Shown piece after piece: positions 1 to 5,087 of a stretch of 5,087 nucleotides of DNA. Source of the stretch: Lachnospiraceae bacterium UBA4711 (GTDB taxonomy: Bacteria > Bacillota > Clostridia > Lachnospirales > Lachnospiraceae). Where the stretch lies: assembly GCA_002404515.1 (NCBI GenBank), contig DHJV01000096.1, positions 35,253 to 40,339 of the forward strand, given 5' to 3'. The notes below the pieces were generated by a model. It worked only from the letters and a program-made list of their open reading frames with translations. It was not told the origin of the DNA and made no database searches. The position numbers and the translations under genes are program-made. Numbering within the stretch: the first letter of the stretch is position 1; the number at the start of each line of letters is the position of its first letter.

Positions 1-31
1 CATCACGCTATCGCGTGGTGACATAATATAA
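1..31 (+). other. Possible 3' end of an upstream transcription unit
   Basis: A terminator at 45-73 means something transcribed on the + strand ends just left of it. All three forward frames close within this stretch: frame 1 reads HHAIAW then TGA at 19-21, frame 2 stops at 29-31, and frame 3 stops at 24-26. Any of these could be the last codons of a truncated upstream gene, and too little is present to choose. The first 20 bases can also fold into a hairpin (CATCACGC, loop TATC, GCGTGGTG, with one T-G wobble), so an RNA 3' end is possible too. Confidence 0.25.
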
Positions 32-44
32 TGCGATTTCTATC

Positions 45-73
45 GGAGAGTGCGTTGCACTCTCCTTTTTTTT
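45..73 (+). terminator. Intrinsic (Rho-independent) terminator
   Basis: A perfect 9-bp stem GGAGAGTGC / GCACTCTCC (45-53 and 57-65) with a GTT loop is followed immediately by eight T residues (66-73). There is no A-run on the left side, so it works for rightward transcription only. It closes the unit entering from the left of the window and separates it from dapF. Confidence 0.9.
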
Positions 74-83
74 ATGGTAAAAT
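55..83 (+). promoter_or_regulatory. Candidate dapF promoter (extended -10)
   Basis: TTGCAC at 55-60 (first three bases match the -35 consensus) is separated by 17 bp from TAAAAT at 78-83 (5 of 6 to TATAAT). The -10 is preceded by TG at 75-76, giving an extended -10. Transcription would begin near 90 and leave a leader of about 60 nt before dapF. The -35 lies inside the 3' arm of the upstream terminator. This is a pattern match only; the next TAAAAT (111-116) has no -35 at workable spacing. Confidence 0.45.
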
Positions 84-137
84 TTTAATGGTTTAGTTTG
101 GAAAAACGAGTAAAATAAAAATAAACGAAAAAAAGAT

Positions 138-146
138 GGAAGGTGA
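138..146 (+). promoter_or_regulatory. Ribosome binding site deciding the dapF start
   Basis: GGAAGGTGA lies 4 nt before the ATG at 151. The in-frame ATG at 136 has only an A-rich stretch in front and no Shine-Dalgarno, and it overlaps this site. This favours 151, which also gives the usual DapF N-terminus ending in FTKM-GLGND. Confidence 0.65.
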
Positions 147-150
147 GCGT

Positions 151-1014
151 ATGCGTCTTCATTTTACGAAGATGGAAGGACTTGGCAATGACTATGTCTA
201 TGTCAACTGCTTCAAGGAAAAGGTAGAGCATCCGTCGGAGCTTGCGGTGCGGGTGTCAGACCGGCATTTCGGAATTGGCTCAGATGGACTGATTCTGATC
301 AAGCCGTCGGACGTGGCGGATTTCAAGATGGATATGTACAATGCGGACGGCACACAGAGCGAGATGTGTGGAAATGGCATCCGCTGTGTCGGAAAGTATG
401 TGTATGATTATGGACTGACCGATAAGACGTCCGTGTCGATTGAGACACTGGCAGGTATCAAATATCTGGAGTTCACACTTGGCGATGAGGAGAAGAACGG
501 ACGCAGGACAGTAAAGCTTGTACGCGTAAATATGGGTGCTCCGATTCTTACCCCGGAGGAGGTTCCGGTGAAGCTTCCGGATGCAGGTGATCTCGTGAAG
601 GATTATCCGATCACCGTGGCTGGAAAGGAATACCGTATTACCTGTGTATCGATGGGAAATCCGCATTGCGTGAGCTTTGTGGATGACGTCGGGAACTTTC
701 CGTTGGAGGAAGTAGGACCGCTGTTCGAGAAAAATCCAATCTTCCCAAACCGTGTCAATGCAGAGTTTGTTGAGTTAGTCAGCCCGACATATGCGAAGAT
801 GCGTGTGTGGGAGCGTGGAACCGGAGAAACACTTGCCTGTGGAACCGGTACATGCGCAACCGTTGTTGCCTGCATCCTGAATGGCAAGACAGAAGACGAA
901 GTGACAGTGAAGCTGCTTGGCGGCGAGCTTATCATCCGGTGGGACCGCGACGAAAATATCGTCTATATGACCGGCCCTGCGAAGGTCGTCTTCGATGGCG
1001 AAATTGATGTATAA
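151..1014 (+). CDS. dapF: Diaminopimelate epimerase
   Basis: DapF is a cytosolic, PLP-independent epimerase that interconverts LL- and meso-2,6-diaminopimelate, the last step before lysine and the source of DAP for peptidoglycan. The 287 aa product (from ATG 151) is close to the family's usual length. Visible motifs are the N-terminal FTKMEGLGNDY (substrate Asn13), YNADG around Asn64, MCGNGIRC with the first catalytic Cys73, GNPHC at 169-173, NRVNAEFV at 200-207, ERGTGET at 221-227, and ACGTGTC with the second catalytic Cys230. Both halves of the two-Cys acid/base pair are intact, so the enzyme should be active. It sits between a terminator and a 335-base gap and may have its own promoter. 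The next gene, dapL, makes its substrate. An ATG at 136 would add five residues (MEGER) but is less well supported. Confidence 0.97.
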   Translation: MRLHFTKMEGLGNDYVYVNCFKEKVEHPSELAVRVSDRHFGIGSDGLILIKPSDVADFKMDMYNADGTQSEMCGNGIRCVGKYVYDYGLTDKTSVSIETLAGIKYLEFTLGDEEKNGRRTVKLVRVNMGAPILTPEEVPVKLPDAGDLVKDYPITVAGKEYRITCVSMGNPHCVSFVDDVGNFPLEEVGPLFEKNPIFPNRVNAEFVELVSPTYAKMRVWERGTGETLACGTGTCATVVACILNGKTEDEVTVKLLGGELIIRWDRDENIVYMTGPAKVVFDGEIDV

Positions 1015-1070
1015 CCAAGGCAGAAGTTATAAAACATTCGTAGTAAACAATAAGAAAAATGTGTAAATCA

Positions 1071-1107
1071 TATAATTTTGCAATTATCTAGATTGCAATA
1101 CTATAGT
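1071..1107 (+). promoter_or_regulatory. Candidate promoter elements for dapL and downstream genes
   Basis: Two overlapping options are visible. A perfect TATAAT lies at 1071-1076, but no good -35 lies 16-18 bp upstream. Alternatively, TTGCAA (1078-1083, four of six to TTGACA) is followed after 18 bp by TATAGT (1102-1107, five of six). Either would give a leader of roughly 240-270 nt before dapL, long enough to include the whole palindrome at 1129-1325. No intrinsic terminator is visible between dapF and dapL, so read-through from dapF is also possible. Confidence 0.35.
1078..1098. repeat. TTGCAAT inverted repeat, possible operator or small hairpin
   Basis: TTGCAAT (1078-1084) and ATTGCAA (1092-1098) form a perfect 7-bp dyad with a 7-nt centre containing TCTAGA. 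It overlaps the candidate promoter elements, which is where a repressor site would lie. No protein can be assigned to it, and in AT-rich DNA a dyad of this size may arise by chance. Confidence 0.3.
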
Positions 1108-1128
1108 TTGTGCATATTTGTAAATACA

Positions 1129-1325
1129 GCTGCAAACCATGAAATAGTAAATCTGGTTGTTCAAAAATGTCAATTTGAATGCAGACCATTGAAACACGCT
1201 GGTACTTAATAAGTGACAGCTTGCTGGCACGAATTTAGTACCACTGCGTGTTGAACTGAGCGGGAGCGCGTCTGCATGGAATTGAACATTTTGAACAACC
1301 TGTATGCAGTATAGCGGTTTGCAGC
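1129..1325. repeat. Large nested imperfect palindrome in the dapL leader (structured RNA or intergenic repeat element)
   Basis: Most of the gene-free stretch 1015-1349 is this structure. Nested complementary arms are, from outside in: GCTGCAAACC (1129-1138) with GGTTTGCAGC (1316-1325); GGTTGTTCAAAA (1155-1166) with TTTTGAACAACC (1289-1300), continuing through ATGT and CAATT to ATGCAGA (1179-1185) with TCTGCAT (1271-1277); AACACGC (1193-1199) with GCGTGTT (1246-1252); GGTACT (1201-1206) with AGTACC (1237-1242); AAT with ATT; GTG (1213-1215) with CAC (1228-1230); and a CAG/CTG tip. One long, interrupted hairpin results, with the largest unpaired piece at 1253-1270. No U-tract follows on either strand, so it is not a simple terminator. 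It may be a dispersed MITE- or ERIC-like repeat or a cis-acting leader of dapL. I do not recognise the family. Bases 1015-1128 hold only the promoter-like pieces listed separately. Confidence 0.7.
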
Positions 1326-1336
1326 GTGATAATATT

Positions 1337-1342
1337 AGGAGG
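1337..1342 (+). promoter_or_regulatory. Strong Shine-Dalgarno of dapL
   Basis: AGGAGG lies 7 nt before the ATG at 1350 and decides the start. The upstream in-frame GTG at 1326 has no such site in front and would itself read through this Shine-Dalgarno. The site begins 11 nt after the palindrome ends. Confidence 0.85.
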
Positions 1343-1349
1343 AAAAGAC

Positions 1350-2567
1350 ATGTTCAAAGTAAACGACAACTATTTGAAGCTTCCGGGAAGTTACCTCTTC
1401 TCAACCATCGGCAAGAAAGTACGTGCCTACCAGGCAGCAAATCCTGACAAGGAGATCATCCGTCTGGGTATCGGCGATGTAACCCTGCCACTGGCACCAG
1501 CTATTATTGACCGCCTGCATGAGGCAGTATCTGAGATGGGTGTGCAGGAGACATTTAAGGGCTATGCACCAGACCTTGGCTATGAGTTTCTGCGTAGTGC
1601 GATCGTGAAGAATGATTACAATGCACGCGGGGTTGATATCGCAATCGACGAAGTATTTGTCAGCGATGGCGCAAAATGTGATTCCGGAAATATTCAGGAG
1701 ATCTTTTCCCTTGACAATAAGATCGCTGTCTGCGATCCTGTATATCCAGTTTACGTAGATTCCAATGTTATGGCAGGAAGAACCGGAACGTATGATGCGG
1801 CAACCGGACTTTGGAGCGACGTGATTTACATGCCGTGTAAGGAAGAAAATGGATTCGCGCCAGAGCTTCCGGAGGAGACACCGGATATCATCTATCTGTG
1901 CTTCCCGAACAACCCGACCGGTGCAACGATCACGAAGGATCAGCTGCAGAAATGGGTCGATTATGCAAACGAAAAGCATGCGGTGATCATCTACGATGCA
2001 GCATATGAGGCATATATCAGTGAGGCAGATGTGCCACACACCATCTATGAGTGTGATGGTGCAAAGACTTGTGCAATCGAGCTTCGAAGCTTTTCGAAGA
2101 ATGCCGGATTTACCGGAACAAGACTTGGATTTACAGTGATTCCAAAGGAGTTGAAATCCGCAGATGGTGTTGCCCTGAATCCACTTTGGGCAAGACGTCA
2201 CGGAACCAAATACAACGGCGCACCATACATCGTGCAGGCAGCCGGAGAAGCTGTGTACTCTGAGGCAGGAAAGAAGCAGACTGGCGAGCAGATCGCATAC
2301 TATATGAAGAATGCAAAGTATATTTTTGATGGATTGAAGAGTGCCGGATATTCGGTATCCGGTGGTGTGAATGCACCATATATCTGGCTGAAGACACCGG
2401 ACGGTATGAGTTCATGGGAGTTCTTCGACTATCTGTTAGAGAAGGCAAATGTTGTTGGTACACCGGGTTCTGGATTTGGACCAAGCGGCGAAGGATATTT
2501 CCGTCTGACTGCATTTGGAACCTATGAGAATACAGTCAAGGCAATCGACCGGATGAAGGCACTGTAA
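1350..2567 (+). CDS. dapL: LL-diaminopimelate aminotransferase
   Basis: DapL is a cytosolic class I/II PLP aminotransferase. It converts L-tetrahydrodipicolinate and glutamate to LL-2,6-diaminopimelate and 2-oxoglutarate, bypassing the succinylase and acetylase branches of lysine synthesis. The 405 aa length fits the family (about 400-410). The N-terminus has the DapL-like NDNYLKLPGSYLFSTIGKKV and LGIGDVTLPL. Later come SDGAKCDSGN at 105-114, FPNNPTGAT at 185-193, YDAAYEAY at 215-222 (Asp216 and Tyr219 contact PLP in this fold), SFSKNAGFTGTRLGF with Schiff-base Lys250 and Arg258, and FRLTAFG with the carboxylate-binding Arg385. All key residues are present. DapF, which uses its product, is the preceding gene. 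Its long leader carries the palindrome at 1129-1325. The stop codon is 12 nt before the next gene. A general aspartate-type aminotransferase is the alternative, but the N-terminus and the dapF linkage argue for DapL. Confidence 0.95.
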   Translation: MFKVNDNYLKLPGSYLFSTIGKKVRAYQAANPDKEIIRLGIGDVTLPLAPAIIDRLHEAVSEMGVQETFKGYAPDLGYEFLRSAIVKNDYNARGVDIAIDEVFVSDGAKCDSGNIQEIFSLDNKIAVCDPVYPVYVDSNVMAGRTGTYDAATGLWSDVIYMPCKEENGFAPELPEETPDIIYLCFPNNPTGATITKDQLQKWVDYANEKHAVIIYDAAYEAYISEADVPHTIYECDGAKTCAIELRSFSKNAGFTGTRLGFTVIPKELKSADGVALNPLWARRHGTKYNGAPYIVQAAGEAVYSEAGKKQTGEQIAYYMKNAKYIFDGLKSAGYSVSGGVNAPYIWLKTPDGMSSWEFFDYLLEKANVVGTPGSGFGPSGEGYFRLTAFGTYENTVKAIDRMKAL

Positions 2568-2579
2568 CAGGTTGTTGGT

Positions 2580-3758
2580 ATGACAGAGAATGTTTATAAG
2601 CTTGTTATGTTGGGGCTTGTAACTGGATCCTGGCTGTTTTTTAGCTCCATGTTCCTGCTGAAACGGAAACCGAGGTCATTTCTGTTTCATGCAGGCATGT
2701 GGGCTGTGTTGATGGTATATTTTATACTGTATGAGTTTTTGATGAGTTACCACGGCGAGATGGCGTGGTTTCCGGCAGGACTCGTGGAGATTGCAGTCAT
2801 GATGACGGTTGTTGCCGTGAATAATGAGGGAAATCTATGGAGAAACTTCTGCATCGTTGTGTTACAGCAGGGAGTTGGAAGCCTGTTTTTTACAATGACA
2901 GCATTGCCATTTCCAAAATTGCAGGAGTATCAGATGAATATCGTCGGATTTCGTCCACTTCCGATTTCTGTTACGAATTTTTTGATTTTGGGTTTGATGA
3001 ATGTCTGCTGTGTCATTGCAGCACTTATTCTGAAATTTATTTTCCGAAAGGAATATACCGGGGATGGACATCTGTACCGGAATATTATGATTGGGTATAT
3101 TCTGATCGCATATGTATCCCTTGCTTCGCGCTGGAAGCTGATTGACCGGATACGACAGGGCGATGCAGAGATCAGTAATTTTATTGCTTTGTATATGGTG
3201 TGGATCATAGGAATTGTGATTTTGTGCAATTATGTTCCATATGTCTACAACCGGTCAGAATCCAGATGGCAGAAAAAAGAACAGCAGATGTTGACGCAGA
3301 TGCTGGCAGAGAGTGAACGCCACTATGAACGGCTGGTAGAAGAACCGTTTGCCTATGGACAGACGTTGAGCGGAAATGTGACGTTAGACGCGGTAGTGGC
3401 ACACTATACGAAGCGTGCGCAGGAGCGGAAGATACTGTTTGATGCCGTCGTAGAACCGGTACATATACCAAATATAGCAGAACTGGATGTAACGGCGATT
3501 GTTGACGCGATGTTGGAAACGGCATTTGCACACGTCTCGACAAGTGCGGATGCATTTGTACAGTTTACCGTGCGGCAGAGAAAGGGCAGCTTGTTTCTGG
3601 ATGCCGATTATATGACAGGAAAACGAATCCTGCACAAGAAGGAACAGACGCTTGCAGACGCCCTGATCAGGAAATATGAAGGCAGTAAACAACTGCGGAA
3701 AAAAGGAAGAGAACGGCAGATTTGTGTGCTGATTCCGCAGTCCTCGGTTCGCAACTGA
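2580..3758 (+). CDS. Polytopic membrane sensor with degenerate GHKL (pseudokinase) domain
   Basis: The 392 aa protein has about six or seven hydrophobic spans (roughly residues 7-27, 35-55, 63-81, 86-108, 129-155, 166-185 and 200-222). A charged helical linker (225-255) and a cytoplasmic domain (about 264-388) follow. This is the plan of AgrC-type sensor kinases. The C-terminal domain can be aligned by eye with the kinase at 4530: GNVTLDAVV with THGQLLELV, and MLETAFAHV with LLDNAIEAS. The N-box residues Asn, Asn and Glu are replaced by Ala310, Thr314 and Ala317. No GxGL/GTG glycine motifs remain before the final strand ICVLIP. The only His in the linker (His248, in ERHYERL) is not in an H-box context. 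It probably senses a signal but should not bind ATP or autophosphorylate. It starts 12 nt after dapL with only a weak CAGG upstream, suggesting coupling to dapL translation. The ligand is unknown. It could also be a membrane protein with no kinase ancestry, though the alignment argues against that. Confidence 0.75.
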   Translation: MTENVYKLVMLGLVTGSWLFFSSMFLLKRKPRSFLFHAGMWAVLMVYFILYEFLMSYHGEMAWFPAGLVEIAVMMTVVAVNNEGNLWRNFCIVVLQQGVGSLFFTMTALPFPKLQEYQMNIVGFRPLPISVTNFLILGLMNVCCVIAALILKFIFRKEYTGDGHLYRNIMIGYILIAYVSLASRWKLIDRIRQGDAEISNFIALYMVWIIGIVILCNYVPYVYNRSESRWQKKEQQMLTQMLAESERHYERLVEEPFAYGQTLSGNVTLDAVVAHYTKRAQERKILFDAVVEPVHIPNIAELDVTAIVDAMLETAFAHVSTSADAFVQFTVRQRKGSLFLDADYMTGKRILHKKEQTLADALIRKYEGSKQLRKKGRERQICVLIPQSSVRN

Positions 3759-3792
3759 AATAGAAATACAAAGAAACGGAACGATTATTACG

Positions 3793-4506
3793 ATGAAGAT
3801 TATTATATGTGATGATGAACGAATGGATGCCGAGCGCGCGAAAACAATATTACTTTCCTGCAAAGGTGTTCAGGAGGAAGACATTACGATTCTTACACCA
3901 CAGGAGATGCATCTTTCATTAGAGGTGCAAGATATAAAATGCGATATTGCGATTATGGATATCGAGTATGAAAGCCGGCAGTTTAACGGGATTACATTAA
4001 GTAAAGAGTTAAATAAGAAGCTGCCACTGTGCCAGATCATTTATCTGACATGGGTGCTGGAATTTGCACCGGAAGTGTATGATACGATCCACTGTTATTT
4101 TGTGTTAAAACAAAATGAGGAGAAGATGCTGCCACGTGCGATGGAAAAGGCAATACAGATTTATTGCGATCAGGAAGATCATGAGATTATTGAACTGCGG
4201 AATCATGGAAAAATGATGTATATCCGGCAGGCGGATATCATGTATGCCGAAAGACAGGATCGGATTGTACAGATTTACACGGCACAGGGGACGTACCAAT
4301 GCTATCAGTCATTGACGAAGATCCTGAAGCTTCTCGGGAGAAATTTCCTTCGCTGTCATGGTGGATATGTTGTGAATTATAATTATATTGATACTGTGAT
4401 GCGTGAAAGCGTGATTTTGTCAAATGGTACGGAGATTCCGATTGGACGGACATACCGGACATCATTTCACGAACAGTACATGCGTATGGTGGAGCAGCAT
4501 GTGTAA
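3793..4506 (+). CDS. LytTR-family response regulator
   Basis: The 237 aa protein has a receiver domain (1-122) and a LytTR DNA-binding domain (about 129-232), as in AgrA, LytR and VirR relatives. Receiver residues are the acidic pair Asp7-Asp8, phospho-acceptor Asp56 (IMDIEYE), Thr86 (IIYLTW) and Lys106. The Lys is followed by Gln instead of the usual Pro (FVLKQ). The LytTR part shows IMYAERQDRIVQIYT, the FLRCHGGYVVNYNYI helix and strand, and the GTEIPIGRTYR ending typical of these domains. It should be phosphorylated by the kinase that begins 23 nt downstream and bind direct-repeat sites in target promoters. No clear LytTR site pair was recognised here. It lies 34 nt after the membrane protein and has a poor Shine-Dalgarno (GGA 12 nt before the ATG), so its translation may be weak or coupled. 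An in-frame later start would lose Asp7-Asp8. Confidence 0.93.
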   Translation: MKIIICDDERMDAERAKTILLSCKGVQEEDITILTPQEMHLSLEVQDIKCDIAIMDIEYESRQFNGITLSKELNKKLPLCQIIYLTWVLEFAPEVYDTIHCYFVLKQNEEKMLPRAMEKAIQIYCDQEDHEIIELRNHGKMMYIRQADIMYAERQDRIVQIYTAQGTYQCYQSLTKILKLLGRNFLRCHGGYVVNYNYIDTVMRESVILSNGTEIPIGRTYRTSFHEQYMRMVEQHV

Positions 4507-4515
4507 TATAGAAAC

Positions 4516-4521
4516 AGGGAG
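4516..4521 (+). promoter_or_regulatory. Shine-Dalgarno of the GHKL kinase gene
   Basis: AGGGAG sits 8 nt before the ATG at 4530. The ATG at 4524 is followed directly by TAA and cannot be the start. This is the best ribosome binding site among the three signalling genes. Confidence 0.7.
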
Positions 4522-4529
4522 AAATGTAA

Positions 4530-5087
4530 ATGGAAAAAGCAGTGGGGATTGTGCTGTTTGTCCTGTTGGTTGTAGGCATTGCTTATGTGCAGGTGCATTA
4601 TTACCGGGAGCGGCAGCGGGCAAAGGCAGAGTGTGAACGGCTGGAGCAAAGCATCGGACAGATGCAGAAGCAATATGCCGATGTGGCAAAACAGAACCAG
4701 TCGTATCGCCAGATGAATCATGAATTGAAAAAGTACCAGTGGCTTGTGCAGGTTATGCGTGAGAATATGGGAACGGTCACGCATGGACAGTTGCTGGAGC
4801 TTGTATTGCAGAAGAAAATTCAGGAAGCAGAGAAAAATCAGATTACCTGTGACGTGCAAGGAACTCTGAATGCAAATCTGCGTATGGATGAGATGTCGCT
4901 GGTCAGTCTGATCATGAATCTGCTGGACAATGCAATCGAAGCCAGCGCACAGACGGAGGACAGACAGATACAGGTCGTGATCACGGAAGATTCTGCGGCA
5001 CAGATGCTGGAATTGAAGCTGTGCAATTCCAAGAGCAGCAGGCAGAAACTGCATGCAAATGAAGCAGGAACGGGATATCAGACGACT
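4530..5087 (+). CDS. Short single-span GHKL sensor histidine kinase (partial, runs off the window)
   Basis: The reading frame is open from ATG 4530 to the last base (186 codons, no stop), so the C-terminus lies outside the window. Residues 4-22 form one hydrophobic span. A charged coiled-coil region (26-62) follows, with no extracellular or multi-span input domain. QMNHELKKYQ places His64 in an H-box-like context, as in the HPK10/AgrC-type group. An intact N-box is present at 129-139 (MNLLDNAIEAS: Asn130, Asn134, Glu137), followed by the beta-strand region up to LKLCNSK. The glycine-rich boxes should lie just past the window edge. It most likely autophosphorylates on His64 and passes phosphate to the LytTR regulator encoded upstream. 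Lacking a sensor of its own, it probably depends on the membrane protein at 2580 for its input, forming a mixed complex. This last point is inference. Confidence 0.88.
   Translation, partial: MEKAVGIVLFVLLVVGIAYVQVHYYRERQRAKAECERLEQSIGQMQKQYADVAKQNQSYRQMNHELKKYQWLVQVMRENMGTVTHGQLLELVLQKKIQEAEKNQITCDVQGTLNANLRMDEMSLVSLIMNLLDNAIEASAQTEDRQIQVVITEDSAAQMLELKLCNSKSSRQKLHANEAGTGYQTT

Noticed and set aside
136..150. Earlier dapF start at ATG 136
   Set aside because: It has no Shine-Dalgarno, overlaps the site serving ATG 151, and adds residues atypical of DapF.
280..935. Two overlapping - strand open frames opposite dapF
   Set aside because: They are shadows of dapF, with no ribosome binding site noticed and no family motif.
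1155..1300. Palindrome as an intrinsic terminator or attenuator
   Set aside because: No run of T follows the stem on the + strand, and no run of A precedes it to serve the - strand.
1129..1325. Lysine riboswitch or T-box leader before dapL
   Set aside because: I do not see the conserved lysine riboswitch core or the T-box AGGGTGG-ACCGCG sequence. The symmetric nested-arm design fits neither.
1326..1349. GTG start for dapL
   Set aside because: It would translate through the perfect AGGAGG that serves ATG 1350.
1401..2201. Long open frame (266 codons) on the - strand
   Set aside because: It lies wholly antisense to dapL, and its product is rich in Cys, Ile and Arg with no recognisable motif. 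The + strand frame has every PLP aminotransferase motif.
2451..2580. Repeated GTTGTTGGTA near the dapL end and just before the membrane gene
   Set aside because: It is a single 10-base coincidence, one copy being codons in dapL, with no extension on either side.
3384..3863. 159-codon - strand frame across the end of the membrane gene and the start of the regulator
   Set aside because: It is antisense to two well-supported coding regions, low in complexity and without motifs.
3759..4529. A small agrD-like signal peptide gene in the signalling cluster
   Set aside because: The gaps are only 34 nt and 23 nt, too short for a peptide gene with its own ribosome binding site. No agrB-like gene is present either.
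1..5087. CRISPR array, insertion sequence, tRNA or rRNA
   Set aside because: No regularly spaced direct repeats, transposase motifs or tRNA/rRNA signatures were found on either strand.

Overview
The window reads as a chromosomal stretch from a Gram-positive anaerobe of the Clostridia, most likely Lachnospiraceae. This is inferred from Shine-Dalgarno-driven genes, moderate G+C, the pairing of dapF with an LL-diaminopimelate aminotransferase (dapL), and a LytTR/GHKL type two-component system. No single marker fixes the genus. All five genes are on the + strand.

Layout. Positions 1-73 hold the tail of something transcribed from the left, closed by a textbook intrinsic terminator (45-73). A plausible extended -10 promoter (55-83) starts inside that terminator and leads into dapF (151-1014). 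The 335 bases from 1015 to 1349 contain no gene. They hold candidate promoter elements (1071-1107), a TTGCAAT dyad, and a large nested imperfect palindrome (1129-1325) that ends just before a perfect Shine-Dalgarno and dapL (1350-2567). Only 12 nt after dapL comes a signalling cluster: a polytopic membrane protein with a degenerate GHKL kinase domain (2580-3758), a LytTR response regulator (3793-4506), and a short, single-span GHKL histidine kinase (4530 onward, cut by the window end).

How the genes fit together. DapL converts tetrahydrodipicolinate directly to LL-2,6-diaminopimelate, and DapF epimerises it to meso-diaminopimelate for lysine and peptidoglycan. These are consecutive steps of the aminotransferase variant of the DAP pathway. 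The three signalling genes look like a two-component system whose sensor has been split. The large membrane protein has the AgrC-like multi-span input region but has lost the N-box residues and the glycine-rich ATP-lid motifs. The small kinase keeps a phospho-acceptor-like His and an intact N-box but has almost no input domain. The inference is that the first protein senses and controls the second, which phosphorylates the LytTR regulator. The close spacing to dapL suggests shared transcription with cell-wall precursor synthesis. The ligand and the target genes cannot be read from this window.

The two items most worth a second look are this split sensor arrangement (pseudokinase, regulator, minimal kinase) and the long structured palindrome in the dapL leader.
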